From: Leptodactylus fallax
Lineage: Eukaryota > Chordata > Amphibia > Anura > Leptodactylidae
Length of the DNA stretch: 64,000 bases
Assembly (NCBI GenBank): GCA_947044405.1
Contig: CAMRHE010000505.1
Span: 992,001 to 1,056,000, forward strand
Direction: 5' to 3'
Shown: in pieces, positions 22,741-33,247 of the stretch
How positions within the stretch are numbered: the stretch's first letter is position 1
How the letters are laid out: each line of letters begins with the position of its first letter
The notes under the pieces: generated by a model
Database searches by the model: none
The model's input: only the letters and a program-made list of their open reading frames with translations
What the model was told of the DNA's origin: nothing
Translations under genes and position numbers: made by a program

Positions 22741-24120
22741 ACAACCATGGAAGGCCAACTGTATGACCAGCTTTTGAGATTCTACATTGCAACACAACAA
22801 AAGTTCCCCCAGTGGATCTACGATCTACCTCCAGAGAAATGTGTAAATGCCAAGTCCCACTTCAGACAAAAAGCTAAACCATATCGAGCAGACGGGGGAT
22901 TCTTTACCATGGGGAAAAGGAGGTTCTCACTAAAAGCCGACTGCCAAATATCCTGAAGGCCTGTCATGACAACCCAATTTCTGGTGACCATCTTGGAAAA
23001 GATAAGACGCTAGCCAAAATCTCTGACCGTTATTACTGGAAGGGAATAAAGAACGACGTTCACCAACATGTCAAAGCCTGTCAAAATGTTTTGTTATGAA
23101 TCCCAAAATCAGCAAGGAAGCTCCGCCACTCAACAGTGTACCATTGCCTGGAAAAGTATGGAGCTTAGTCGGGATTGATTTGATTGGTCCTCTTAGAAAG
23201 CATTAAATGGCAATAAATATGTAGTCACTGCCACTGATCATTTCTCCAAGTGGACTGAAGCAACAGCTGTCCCAGATAAAAGTGCCAACTCAGTAGCAAA
23301 TTTTTTGTACTCCTATCTTTGCCTCGTTGACTATATGGACACTCTTATTAGCGACTAGGGCTGAGAGTTTGTGAACTCGATCATCAACAACCTGATGGAG
23401 CATTTTCAAACAGATCATTGCATTTCATCTGCCTACCACCCACAAACAAATGGCCCGTGGGAACGTGACAACTGAACACTCACTTTCTTAGTAATCTCTT
23501 AGTAAGCTTGTCAATGACCAAGGAAACAACTGGGATCAGTAAACCCCTGCAGTTCTGTTTGCCTATCATACATCTGTGCATGCCTCAAGAAAGTGCACTC
23601 CATTTGAGGTCATGTATGGATGGAAGGCCAAGCTTCCTATGGACCTCAATCCCTCAGAAAATGACACTGTGGACCCCATGCCCATTTCAGAAGATGCCAA
23701 CTCTGATGTGCTAAATACACTGACAGCCATTCTTAAAAAGCTCCGCTCAACTGTCAGTACCAACATCCACTCTGCCCAGGAATACCAGTAGTGCGCTTTT
23801 GATCTCCGACACAACAGCAACAAAGAAATCCTTGCTGGTACCAGCATTTATATCAAGAATCATCACTGTATTCATCGCATGGGTTCAAAGATGGAACCAC
23901 GCTGGATTGGACCCTACTTAGTTGTGGAATCCTTGACCAAGGGATGAGTAAAACTTAACAATAAGACTGGCAAGATACCGAGCAACACCTACCACGCCAG
24001 CTATCTTAAAATTTACCAGGATGAAGAGACTTCTCCACCACCTCAGTCTCATGATGATTGTCCCAGTGACTCTTCCACACAGAAACACAAGCAAATTAAG
24101 ACTTTCAACCCACTACCAAG
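22741..24120 (+). pseudogene. Ginger-like integrase/transposase, decayed
   Basis: Successive frames carry an H2C2-type zinc motif region (PNILKACHDNPISGDH ... KACQNV), an integrase core with TATDHFSKWTEA (first Asp), LISD followed by a stop (second Asp, 23350 region) and HPQTNGPWERDN (Glu), then HASRKCTPFEVMYGWKAKLP and a GPY/F-like module RWIGPYLVVES. There are several stops and frameshifts (for example TAG and TGA near 23357-23364, positions where C-to-T change of CAG and CGA would explain them). No reverse transcriptase, protease or LTR is seen, so a cut-and-paste Ginger-type element fits better than a Gypsy retroelement. A domesticated relative is less likely because of the decay. Confidence 0.75.
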
Positions 24121-24126
24121 TTCAGT

Positions 24127-24604
24127 AAGGAAGTATCTTAGCGCCACTCTTGGCCTTACGTTTGGTAAGGTTGTATACTATGGATGCACAAGGGACCTTG
24201 GAAAACCGCAGCGTACACATAACCAAATGTATGGGAACTGCTACTTCCGGGCCATCAGCTACATCCTGACAGGAACAGAGGACAACCATTCCCTTCTCAG
24301 AGGTAAAGTCATCCACCACATGAAAACTGACTTGACAAAAAAACTACAGGACTACTTGAACCAAAATGTGAATGAATATGTGAACATCTTTGGAATGTCT
24401 CATGATGGAGTCTGGGCAACTGATGCAGAGATCATGGCCACAGCTAATCTGTTGAGTTGCAACATCATCATCTATGCGAATATCGGTGACTCCATGGATT
24501 GGTTGACATATCCTGCAAGCTCCAGTCTGCAGTCAACAACAGAACATGCCCTTTATCTGGAGAATAAGCCTGATCATTGTAATGTTATCAGTGTTTACCT
24601 TTAA
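24127..24604 (+). pseudogene. OTU-like cysteine protease at the end of the Ginger-like element
   Basis: The frame continues from the integrase tail into SVRKYLSATLGLTFGKVVYY, GNCYFRAISYILTGTEDNHS, GVWATDAEIMATANLLSCNI and HALYLENKPDHCNVISVYL, then a stop at 24602-24604. The block GNC-FRAIS with a C-terminal His matches the catalytic Cys and His regions of OTU deubiquitinases. The Asp normally just before GNC (DGNC) is Tyr here. Unlike the integrase part, this 125-160-residue stretch is open. An OTU domain attached to a Ginger-type integrase has, as I recall, been described for some families; its role is unknown. Confidence 0.75.
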
Positions 24605-24639
24605 ATGTTTATATTGTAGCAAGGACTTGCTAGTCTAAA

Positions 24640-25170
24640 GGCCCCAATACATGGGACGACTATTGGGCGATTTGTTGTCCCTTGCATTGAGCGATATTGT
24701 TTGTTCTAGACTGCTCCATATTGACCTTTCCTTGTTACTGGAAATCCGCTTGTCTTCTGATTTTGGCTCTGACGTTACCTTTCAGACTGACCATTCCTTG
24801 TTACTGGAAATCTACTTGTCTCCGGATTTGGCTCTGACGTTACCTCTCGGACAATTTTTTGGCTTGGACACATTCACTCTCCTTATTTATCCTCCTCGTT
24901 CTGATCTGCCTTGTAAATTTATTGTGGGTTCTGGTTTGACTTCAATTTGGGGAGCGTTTATTTCTTATACCAGTTTCTGTGGTGATAACTTGTGCCCCAA
25001 ATTCAGCACAAGTCCATCTGGCTTCCAGCTGTCGCTGGTGAAAATGTGCCTGGGATCTATTTCTCAGTGCTGTGTCAGATTTAACCAGCTAGTTCTACTG
25101 CTCTCTGTTGTCAACCAGTTCCTGCAATTTTTGATATTTGTTCCAGAGACACTATCATAACACATAATAA
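24640..25170. other. Repeat-like sequence with a 68-bp duplication, no gene
   Basis: The block TCCTTGTTACTGGAAATCYR ending GCTCTGACGTTACCT appears twice (about 24731 and 24794). A 170-codon open frame over this stretch is compositionally ordinary and resembles no protein I know. The sequence style (pyrimidine-rich, GACCTTG-like phrases) recalls untranslated parts of retroelements. Confidence 0.4.
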
Positions 25171-25909
25171 GTAAATATATGCCGTATATTGTAAATTCCA
25201 AAATTTATCATATCCTCCAGTTCCTTGTGTGCTGACTGTTCTGGCACTCTATGATTGACTTAATCTGCAGTGGATCAAACCCTCCCAGAAATTCAGATGT
25301 AAGTTCATATCCCAAATGAATCCCAGGAAGTGATAGAGATAAGATAAATTGACACTGACAAATTAATTGCTGTCAATCAAAACCTTTTACCAAACTTTGT
25401 AACTGCCCTGACCTCTGCCTGATAATCCTATTGACTCTGTGCCACCTGCTCTGACATTTGTCTGAATACCAATAAGCACAAACTATACCTGCCCGGATCC
25501 TAGTCTACTGACCATGTGTTTGCCTGTCTCTTCAATGCCATGCACTAGCATGAAGAATAAAGAACTTGGTTTGAGATAGAACTTATGGAGGAGGAAAAGA
25601 ACCTGATAAATGGAGAAAGAGGCATTTTTCTCTAATAAGATATACAGTATTACAAACTGTTATATATTTGTCATCTGTATTATGTATTTGTAAACAATTT
25701 GTTGAAAGGTTAATGACCATTTATTTATAGTATAATTTCATCCTTCTGTATCCCCCTTTCATATTAATTATATATTTTACTTGGAAATCCAGAACTGCAG
25801 TTTAATTTATGACTAATTTCTTCTGATCCCAGCAGAAGCCTCTGTATCCATACACTGCTGTAAATGACTGTACCAGAGGGGAAATCTTTATGTAAGTTAT
25901 GCAAACCTC
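25171..25909. other. Intronic sequence, nothing recognised
   Basis: AT-rich intron between the Ginger-like element and the 34-bp array. No exon, RNA gene or repeat border was seen. Confidence 0.4.
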
Positions 25910-27302
25910 AATGTCAAGATGGACACATCACATACACAATGTTACCTGTATGACGGACACATCACATACACAATGTTACCTGTATGACGGACACATCTCA
26001 TACACAATGTTACCTGTATGATGGACACATCGCATACACAATGTTACCTGTATGACGGACACATCACATACACAATGTTACCTGTATGACGGACACATCG
26101 CATACACAATGTTACCTGTATGACGGACACATCGCATACACAATGTTACCTGTATGACGGACACATCACATACACAATGTTACCTGTATGACGGACACAT
26201 CGCATACACAATGTTACCTGTATGACGGACACATCGCATACACAATGTTACCTGTATGACGGACACATCACATACACAATGTTACCTGTATGACGGACAC
26301 ATCGCATACACAATGTTACCTGTATGACGGACACATCACATACACAATGTTACCTGTATGACATACACATCACATACACAATGTTACCTGTATGGGGACA
26401 CATCACATACACAATGTTACCTGTATGACAGACACATCACATACACAATGTTACCTGTATGACATAGACATCACATACACAATGTTACCTGTATGACGGA
26501 CACATCGCATACACAATGTTACCTGTATGACGGACACATCGCATACACAATGTTACCTGTATGACGGACACATCACATACACAATGTTACCTGTATGACG
26601 GACACATCACATACACAATGTTACCTGTATGGGGACACATCACATACACAATGTTACCTGTATGACAGACACATCACATACACAATGTTACCTGTATGAC
26701 ATACACATCGCATACACAATGTTACCTGTATGACGGACACATCACATACACAATGTTACCTGTATGACGGACACATCACATACACAATGTTACCTGTATG
26801 ACGGACACATCACATACACAATGTTACCTGTATGACGGACACATCACATACACAATGTTACCTGTATGGGGACACATCACATACACAATGTTACCTGTAT
26901 GACGGACACATCGCATACACAATGTTACCTGTATGACGGACACATCGCATACACAATGTTACCTGTATGACGGACACATCACATACACAATGTTACCTGT
27001 ATGACGGACACATCGCATACACAATGTTACCTGTATGACGGACACATCACATACACAATGTTACCTGTATGACGGACACATCACATACACAATGTTACCT
27101 GTATGACGGACACATCGCATACACAATGTTACCTGTATGACGGACACATCACATACACAATGTTACCTGTATGACGGACACATCGCATACACAATGTTAC
27201 CTGTATGACGGACACATCGCATACACAATGTTACCTGTATGACGGACACATCACATACACAATGTTACCTGTATGACGGACACATCACAAACACAATGTT
27301 AC
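25910..27302 (-). repeat. 34-bp splice-donor minisatellite of NLR-L, about 41 copies
   Basis: Read in gene sense (minus strand), each unit is GTAACATTGTGTATGYGATG plus TGTCCGTCATACAG. It starts exactly at the 5' splice site of the CARD-like exon (27303), and each unit junction re-creates CAG|GTAACA, a donor-like sequence. Units vary mainly at one CpG/CpA site (CGCATACAC versus CACATACAC), as expected from methylated CpG decay. The matching array in NLR-R is at 58070-58745. Confidence 0.95.
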
Positions 27303-27474
27303 CTCTCTGTTGGAGTTCCTCCAGCACAGAGTGCAGGCCGGGGGTGCCATGATCCTTCCGTAAGGCATAAAGACTAAGCCACATTGTTATAACGGCTTCT
27401 CTTCCTCTGTGGAAAATATCCTGTAGTAAAGTCTGAGCCAATGTTTTTCTATCATTTTCTAGACTCAGGTATTT
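27303..27474 (-). CDS. NLR-L CARD-like domain, second exon
   Basis: Acceptor TTTCCCTAG-type (CCCTAG|AAATAC) and donor AGAGAG|GTAACA bound a 172-nt exon encoding 57 codons. Visible stretches: KYLSLENDRKTLAQTLLQDI, then FHRGREAVITMWLSLYALRK, and GLHSVLEELQQR. The RG-EAV pattern and the final HxxLxxL helix resemble the last three helices of a CARD death-fold domain, which would recruit a CARD partner by homotypic contact. Entry phase 0, exit phase 1. The 5' splice site lies at the edge of a long array of near copies of itself. The domain type is an inference from pattern; a different death fold is possible. Confidence 0.85.
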
Positions 27475-27639
27475 CTAGGGAAACAATAAAAGGTCATACC
27501 TAAGGGTCAGTATACAAAGGGTTAACATACACATACAGAAATTTGATGTCAGTCTTCTCTATAATGGATTGAACCTGAGAAAGATAAATAGTCATGGAGA
27601 AAATAATTTCTGAATCCACAAGTAACAATCATATCTACT

Positions 27640-28110
27640 GTATTTACCCCCCTACTGTATGAGGCAAGGCCTACACCGGATTGGTGGGTATTTAAATATG
27701 GTGGCCACTCAGGAGCTGAATGCCCGCCATAGCCGCCGGGTCTCTGCTGTATTATAAAGCAGAGACGCGGTGTTAATTCCCGGTATCAGTGCCTGCACTG
27801 ATCACAGGCATTAACCCCCCCAGCACCATTTTGCCAGGTATCACCAGCCCCCGGAGCAAGATCTGGGGCTGGCGTCCCATTGGCATGACTGCTTGTTTGG
27901 AACCTATTGAAGGCTCTCAGGTTTGTCTGCCATTTACTTCTATTGCAGGCTGCACTAAGCCAATATTTAGCAATGCATTGCATTAGTGATCAGACCCCCT
28001 GGGGTTCAAGACACTTAGGGTGTCTAATAAATGCAAAAAAATAAATTAATTAATTAATTAAAAAATTTAAAAAAATATATATATAAATGTACTAAAATAC
28101 TGTGAAACAC
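27640..28110. repeat. Interspersed repeat with tRNA-like B box, copy 2
   Basis: GC-rich body with GCATTAGTGATCAGACCCCC and TGGGGTTCAAGACACTTAGG followed by an A-rich tail, like the unit at 18350-18870. Probably SINE-related. Confidence 0.45.
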
Positions 28111-28249
28111 ATACACATTAGATATCCCAGTGTCTGAAAATGTCCGCTCTACAAATTTAAAGGGGTTAAAGTTTCTGTCTTCAACTGAACACATGATAAA
28201 TAAAGAGGAGTTCCTATGTATACAACCTTGACAGTTTATGTCTTCTCAC

Positions 28250-28410
28250 CTCCAGATCTGGGATATTTCTGGAATGCAGCTCACTCAGAAGTGATTGAGA
28301 TTTCCAGTTCTCCACAATGTAGAGCAGATCATCCTGGAAATATTCATGTATCATCCTCAATGCATGATCTTTATACAGACAAATCTGCCAGTAAAACTGC
28401 CGGGTCTCAT
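28250..28410 (-). CDS. NLR-L CARD-like domain, first exon
   Basis: Minus-strand exon of 161 nt from acceptor TTTCCTAG to donor CTGGAG|GTGAGA. It encodes ETRQFYWQICLYKDHALRMI, HEYFQDDLLYIVENWKSQS and LLSELHSRNIPDLE, the first helices of the CARD-like domain. Entry phase 1 (an upstream G completes GAT), exit phase 0, joining exactly to 27474. The 5' partner that carries the start codon was not found in this arm. Compared with NLR-R, two codons are missing (one Asp at the start, one in the GSPR loop). A dispersed repeat begins only about 20 bp upstream of the acceptor. Confidence 0.85.
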
Positions 28411-28424
28411 CTAGGAAATAATAA

Positions 28425-28500
28425 TAAAAATTTTATTTAGCGCCAACATATTCCGCGGCACTTTACAAATCAGAGGACACATGAACAGACAAATGAGGCA
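28425..28500. mobile_element. Fragment of a dispersed repeat (ATTTAGCGCCAACATATTCC family)
   Basis: ATAATAATAAAAATTTTATT leads into TAGCGCCAACATATTCCGCG and GCACTTTACA. The same block occurs at about 34815, 55425 and 59150. In NLR-L it supplies most of the branch-point and pyrimidine region upstream of the first CARD-like exon. Confidence 0.75.
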
Positions 28501-30180
28501 TTACAATGTGACAAAGAAATAAACACATCAAACAATAGGAAATGAAAGAAATGTAGCTCAGCATTTGAGCAGCAGCCTCCAAGACCCACCATCATTTGGA
28601 GACTGTTGTGTTCTCTAGACTTGTCTCACTACAGTGTGTCTGGTTGTAATGTGTGCTCAGTAGTGACATTTGTATCCGTAAGAAATATTTCACAGAGCAA
28701 ATCACACACACAATGCAAAGAAAAGCAGAGCCCTTGATTCCTCCTCTCACAAACCACTTAACCCTCTTCTGTCTCTCTCCATTCTCCTGCTAATAGCTGC
28801 AGGAAACATTTCTCCGAACCCTGGTCCACCTTCTGCTAATTCCATCTTCTTACCCAACAGACAAAGAAACCCAGTTAATCTCATTAATATATAGCCTAGC
28901 CCTTTTCCTTTTCCTGTCTGCAGTCTGGAATGCCAGGCCAGTATGTAAAATAACTTGAAGTTGTTCATCACATATTTCTTTCAATATCTCTCAACTCATT
29001 GGACCTCACAGAAATTTGGATGTAACAGTCTTTGATATGTCCTCTGCTGCTCTGTTCTATGGTGGGTTATAAGTCTCATATCCCTAGACCTAAATATAGG
29101 GTAAGTAAGCCTACTCCACTAAGTAAGCCTATGGGTATAGTGCAATGACCAGGTCACCCATACTCACTTTAACTCAATTGAGTTTGACACCATCAGATTC
29201 TTCCGCCCATAACCCTCGCTGGTAGCTATTATCTATTGTCCCCCTGGCTTACCCTGTCAGTTCTTACCACTTTGCTTTCTGGCTTCCCCATTTCCTAGTC
29301 TACAAATTTCCTATTCTTATCATGGGCAAATAAAATTCACATTAGCATCCTTATCTCTTCTCCTGTCTCTCACTAAACTCCTCCTTTGCCTTTTCACAAT
29401 TTTTTACCTCTCCCCCATACAGACAGCAAAATGCTTAATCTGGTCTTCGTCTGGCTTAATAAATGTTTCTTTGCTAATTTCTGACCTTAACCTTCTATAC
29501 TTCACTATTAGGACTTTTTCTACTACTCAGAACACATACAGAATCAGACACGCTCCAGAAATCATTGCTCCCCATCTCTGTTTCGTCCTGATCTAGTCAC
29601 CATACAATATAATAAAACTCCTAAAAGTGCAATGGATGCGCCTTTGCCCCACTCAATCCAAACTTTTCATCACAGATGGCAGTAAGCTTGGCACACGCCA
29701 CAAACATACTTTGTACAGCAGTGCTGTAGGTGTGCCAGCTGTCTGTAGACAAGATTTCACACATCTGCAGATTTTGATCATTTCAAATTCCTACTTAAAA
29801 CCTAGAACACTGCAATCCACCTCACCAAAAAGTCCTACTTTACCAAGATAACCCAAACGAGTCATGGACACCTTTAATGTTATCCTTACTCCCAATAGTT
29901 TAGGCACCTATTACAGACCTTGGTGCTGAAGACCTGGAGCTTACTTTACTTCAAAGGTAAAATTTATAACATTTGTCACAAAGTACAGTCATGAGAAAAA
30001 CAGTGTCCGTCCCGTATGAATTCTGTAGATTTACTTATCAGGGCATAATAAGGAAAATAAGAAGGTGTTAAAACTCAGGTGAAAAAAAACACAGAACACA
30101 ATGTAACATGTCATTAATATAACAAAAACTAGGACAACATGGAAAGTAATGTGTGAAAATGTGTAATGTGTAGCAATTAG
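28501..30180. other. Intergenic or intronic sequence, no gene seen
   Basis: About 1.7 kb without a recognisable exon, RNA gene or repeat. Open frames are short (75 codons or fewer) and unlike known proteins. The expected NLR-L start exon should lie between here and 38778 but was not found. Confidence 0.4.
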
Positions 30181-30304
30181 GGCAGGACTTTTCTCACCGC
30201 ATTTTTCGGGCGGAAACTTGGCAGAATCCCCAAACAGTCACTGAGCGCAGATGTGAACACAGCCTTAATTGCTATGAAAGAAGTAAGAGCAGTAGAGTCT
30301 ATGG

Positions 30305-30561
30305 CAGGGATAGGCAACCTTTCTCATTCGGTGTGCCAATTTTAATTAAAAAAATCAAAGATGAGGTACTCGGAGTGCCGGTCAATAATTGTAAGTCTGA
30401 CGACCCCTAAACTAAAGTCATATACCACAAACCATAACACAGAAGTGCTGCCACCAGATGCTTTAGGACACATGCATTTAATGCTATTTCCTGCTCAATG
30501 ATGGATCGGGCTGCCCGTGCCAGGGAAATAAGCCTCGCGTGCCCGGGGTTGCCGACCCCTG
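30305..30561. mobile_element. hAT MITE with perfect 8-bp target duplication
   Basis: The 257-bp unit starts CAGGGATAGGCAACC and ends GGTTGCCGACCCCTG (imperfect inverted repeats). It is flanked on both sides by GTCTATGG (30297-30304 and 30562-30569). Eight-base duplications and CAGGG-type ends are diagnostic of hAT transposons. It is inserted into another short repeat whose ends are about 30180 and 30680. Confidence 0.9.
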
Positions 30562-30789
30562 GTCTATGGGATCCTATGGTTTCCACAGGTAACCACTTTT
30601 TTAACAGATTGGATTTCCGTTTTTCGAGTCCCCAAGCAGACCCGAAGAACGGAAACCAGAGCACAGGTGTGAACCTAGAGTAATAAGGTAATTAAATTCC
30701 CTTGATTAAATCATCAGCAAAGCCAGCAGGGTATGTAGGGGATATAGACTCTCGGGACAGGGGTGTATTATTAATAGTAATAGTATAAG

Positions 30790-32130
30790 AGAAGTGGTAC
30801 TGTGCAATCACTATATACTGTATACAGAACAGGAGCAGATACTGAGAATTACACCAGTATACAGGACAAGAGAAGTGGTACTGTGCACTGTCCGTATATA
30901 CAGAATAAGAGCAGATACTGAGAATTACACCCAGTATACAGGACAAGAGAAGTGGTACTGTGCACTGTCCGTATATACAGAATAAGAGCAGATACTGAGA
31001 ATTACACCAGTATACAGGACAAGAGAAGTGGTACTGTGCACTGTCCGTATATACAGAATAAGAGCAGGTACTGAGAATTACACCAGTATACAGGACAAGA
31101 GAAGTGGTACTGTGCACTGTCCGTATATACAGAATAAGAGCAGATACTGAGAATTACACCCAGTATACAGGACAAGAGAAGTGGTACTGTGCGCTGTCTG
31201 TATATACAGAATAAGAGCAGATACTGAGAATTACACCAGTATACAGGACAAGAGAAGTGGTACTGTGCACTGTCCTTATATACAGGATAAGAGCAGATAC
31301 TGAGAATTACACCCAGTATACAGGACAAGAGAAGTGGTACTGTGCACTGTCCTATATATACAGAATAAGAGCAGATACTGAGAATTACACCTAGTATACA
31401 GGACAAGAGAAGTGGTACTGTGCACTGTCCGTATATACAGGATAAGAGCAGATACTGAGAATTACACCAGTATACAGGACAAGAGAAGTGGTACTGTGCA
31501 CTGTCCTATATACAGAATAAGAGCAGATACTGAGAATTACACCAATATACAGGACAAGAGAAGTGGTACTGTGCACTGTCCGTATATACAGAATAAGAGC
31601 AGATACTGAGAATTACACCCAGTATACAGGACAAGAGAAGTGGTACTGTGCACTGTCCGTATATACAGGATAAGAGCAGATACTGAGAATTACACCAGTA
31701 TACAGGACAAGAGAAGTGGTACTGTGCAGTGTCCGTATATACAGAATAAGAGCAGATACTGAGCATTACACCAGTATACAGGACAAGAGAAGTGGTACTG
31801 TGCACTGTCCGTATATACAGAATAAGAGCAGATACTGAGAATTACACCCAGTATACAGGACAAGAGAAGTGGTACTGTGCACTGTCCATATATACAGAAT
31901 AAGAGAAGTGGTACTGTGCACTGTCCGTATATACAGAATAAGATCAGATACTGAGATTTACACCAGTATACAGGACAAGAGAAGTGGTACTGTGCACTGT
32001 CCGTATATACAGAATAAGAGCAGATACTGAGAATTACACCAGTATACAGGACAAGAGAAGTGGTACTGTGCACTGTCCATATATACAGAATAAGAGAAGT
32101 GGTAGTGTGCACTGTCCATATAAAACCTGT
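30790..32130. repeat. Minisatellite, 76-bp unit, about 17 copies
   Basis: Units read AGTATACAGGACAAGAGAAG, then TGGTACTGTGCACTGTCCGT, then ATATACAGAATAAGAGCAGA and TACTGAGAATTACACC. Some units are shortened by internal deletion (31890-31920, 32090-32120). Open frames of 60-154 codons across the array are repeat artefacts. Confidence 0.95.
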
Positions 32131-32439
32131 ACATATACTCCTTTGTAGAGCCATTATCTATCACTATATGATCACTATATGATGATAATATTGGTATACC
32201 ATGGTGAGGGCCATACGGATATGCTCATCTTCCCCTCTGCTAAACCTCTAGCTACACCTCTGATCGTACAATGCAGTTTTGATGGTCTTTTTGGCAAAAC
32301 TGATTAACAATATTCTTCACATACACAAATGTATAGAGGGCCATACAGCAGATATGTAGATGTGCCCTTCACAAGGTTATATCCCCCCCAACGCTACTTC
32401 TTATCTGTTTGTCTACTATCAATGAAATGCCTCTACCTT
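32131..32439. other. Nothing recognised
   Basis: Unique-looking sequence between the 76-bp array and the LINE tail; no gene or repeat border seen. Confidence 0.4.
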
Positions 32440-32522
32440 GGAATCATTCTTGTATATATTGTATTTGTATTGCATATATTTGCTGTTTTAACACACTGAA
32501 TTTCCCCATGGTGGGACAATTA

Positions 32523-32561
<39 letters not shown>

Positions 32562-32562
32562 C
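32440..32562 (+). mobile_element. LINE 3' tail fragment with (TTA)n
   Basis: TTTGCTGTTTTAACACACTG then AATTTCCCCATGGTGGGACA and AATTAAAGTATTATTATT match the 3' end of LINE A and LINE B, here on the plus strand. Only about 90 bp of LINE remains, plus a (TTA)12-like tail. Confidence 0.85.
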
Positions 32563-33164
32563 AGAGCAGCAAATTTTGCCAAAATGGGAGTAGCCATTTG
32601 AGGAGTGACATATGCATAAAAGTGTGGCTAATTCACTCAGACAATTTTATTAACATTAGGGGAAATACGCACCATCTCTGGAGGTTGTATTACCCATTCC
32701 CACGCTTGGGAAAATCCCTGCAAAAAAATAAAATAATATAAACAAAAAAAAACAACATGAATTTTCTATAACCGTTAAATGTGTTTTCCAGCAAAAATTT
32801 ATTTTTCAAAAAAGGTCAGTTAGTGCTATTAATAGGTTAAAAAGTGCACCCAAAAAACTTTAGCAGTGTTTTGAGTGATTTCTGGGTTTCTCTGGGAGCT
32901 CCTGGCATCTTCTGAATTTGTTTAAATGGTGTAGCTTCCTGCTCTGTCCCTCTCTCCCCCCCCCCTCTCTCACACACTCCCACTCCCTGTTTCCCCAGCT
33001 AGCCCGCCCACTACACCTTCATCAGCCATCTTTAGACTCCTAGTTCTCACTAACTCAATAACCTTCTCCTTTGGCTGTAATATTGTAATCACCTCCGTAT
33101 ATCATCATTACAGTCACGTAGAGAAAGCTTCAGGACAACAATGAATTCTTCATGCTTTTTTGGC
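32563..33164. other. No gene seen
   Basis: Contains an A-rich segment and a poly-C/CT stretch (32945-32965), otherwise unremarkable. Confidence 0.4.
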
Positions 33165-33246
33165 ATTTGGTAAATGCTCCACAGCGACCCCTGCACAGTA
33201 TAATATGCTCCGTAGTGGTCCCCGCACAGTATTATTATGCTTACTT
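33165..33246. repeat. 31-bp minisatellite fragment left of Tc1-like element B
   Basis: Two or three units (GCTCCACAGCGACCCCTGCA, CAGTATAATATGCTCC) of the family at 20930-21430. The array resumes beyond the transposon at about 34880. Confidence 0.75.
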
Positions 33247-33247
33247 A

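Noticed and set aside
22741..24120. Gypsy-type LTR retrotransposon as source of the integrase
   Set aside because: No LTR, protease, reverse transcriptase or RNase H was found on either side, and an OTU domain follows; a Ginger-type element fits better, although not proved.
24651..25160. 170-codon open frame after the OTU segment
   Set aside because: It spans a 68-bp internal duplication, lacks family resemblance and has no splice or promoter context; more likely repeat-derived.
25910..27302. CRISPR-like array of regular direct repeats
   Set aside because: There are no unique spacers; whole units are tandem, and the setting is a vertebrate intron.
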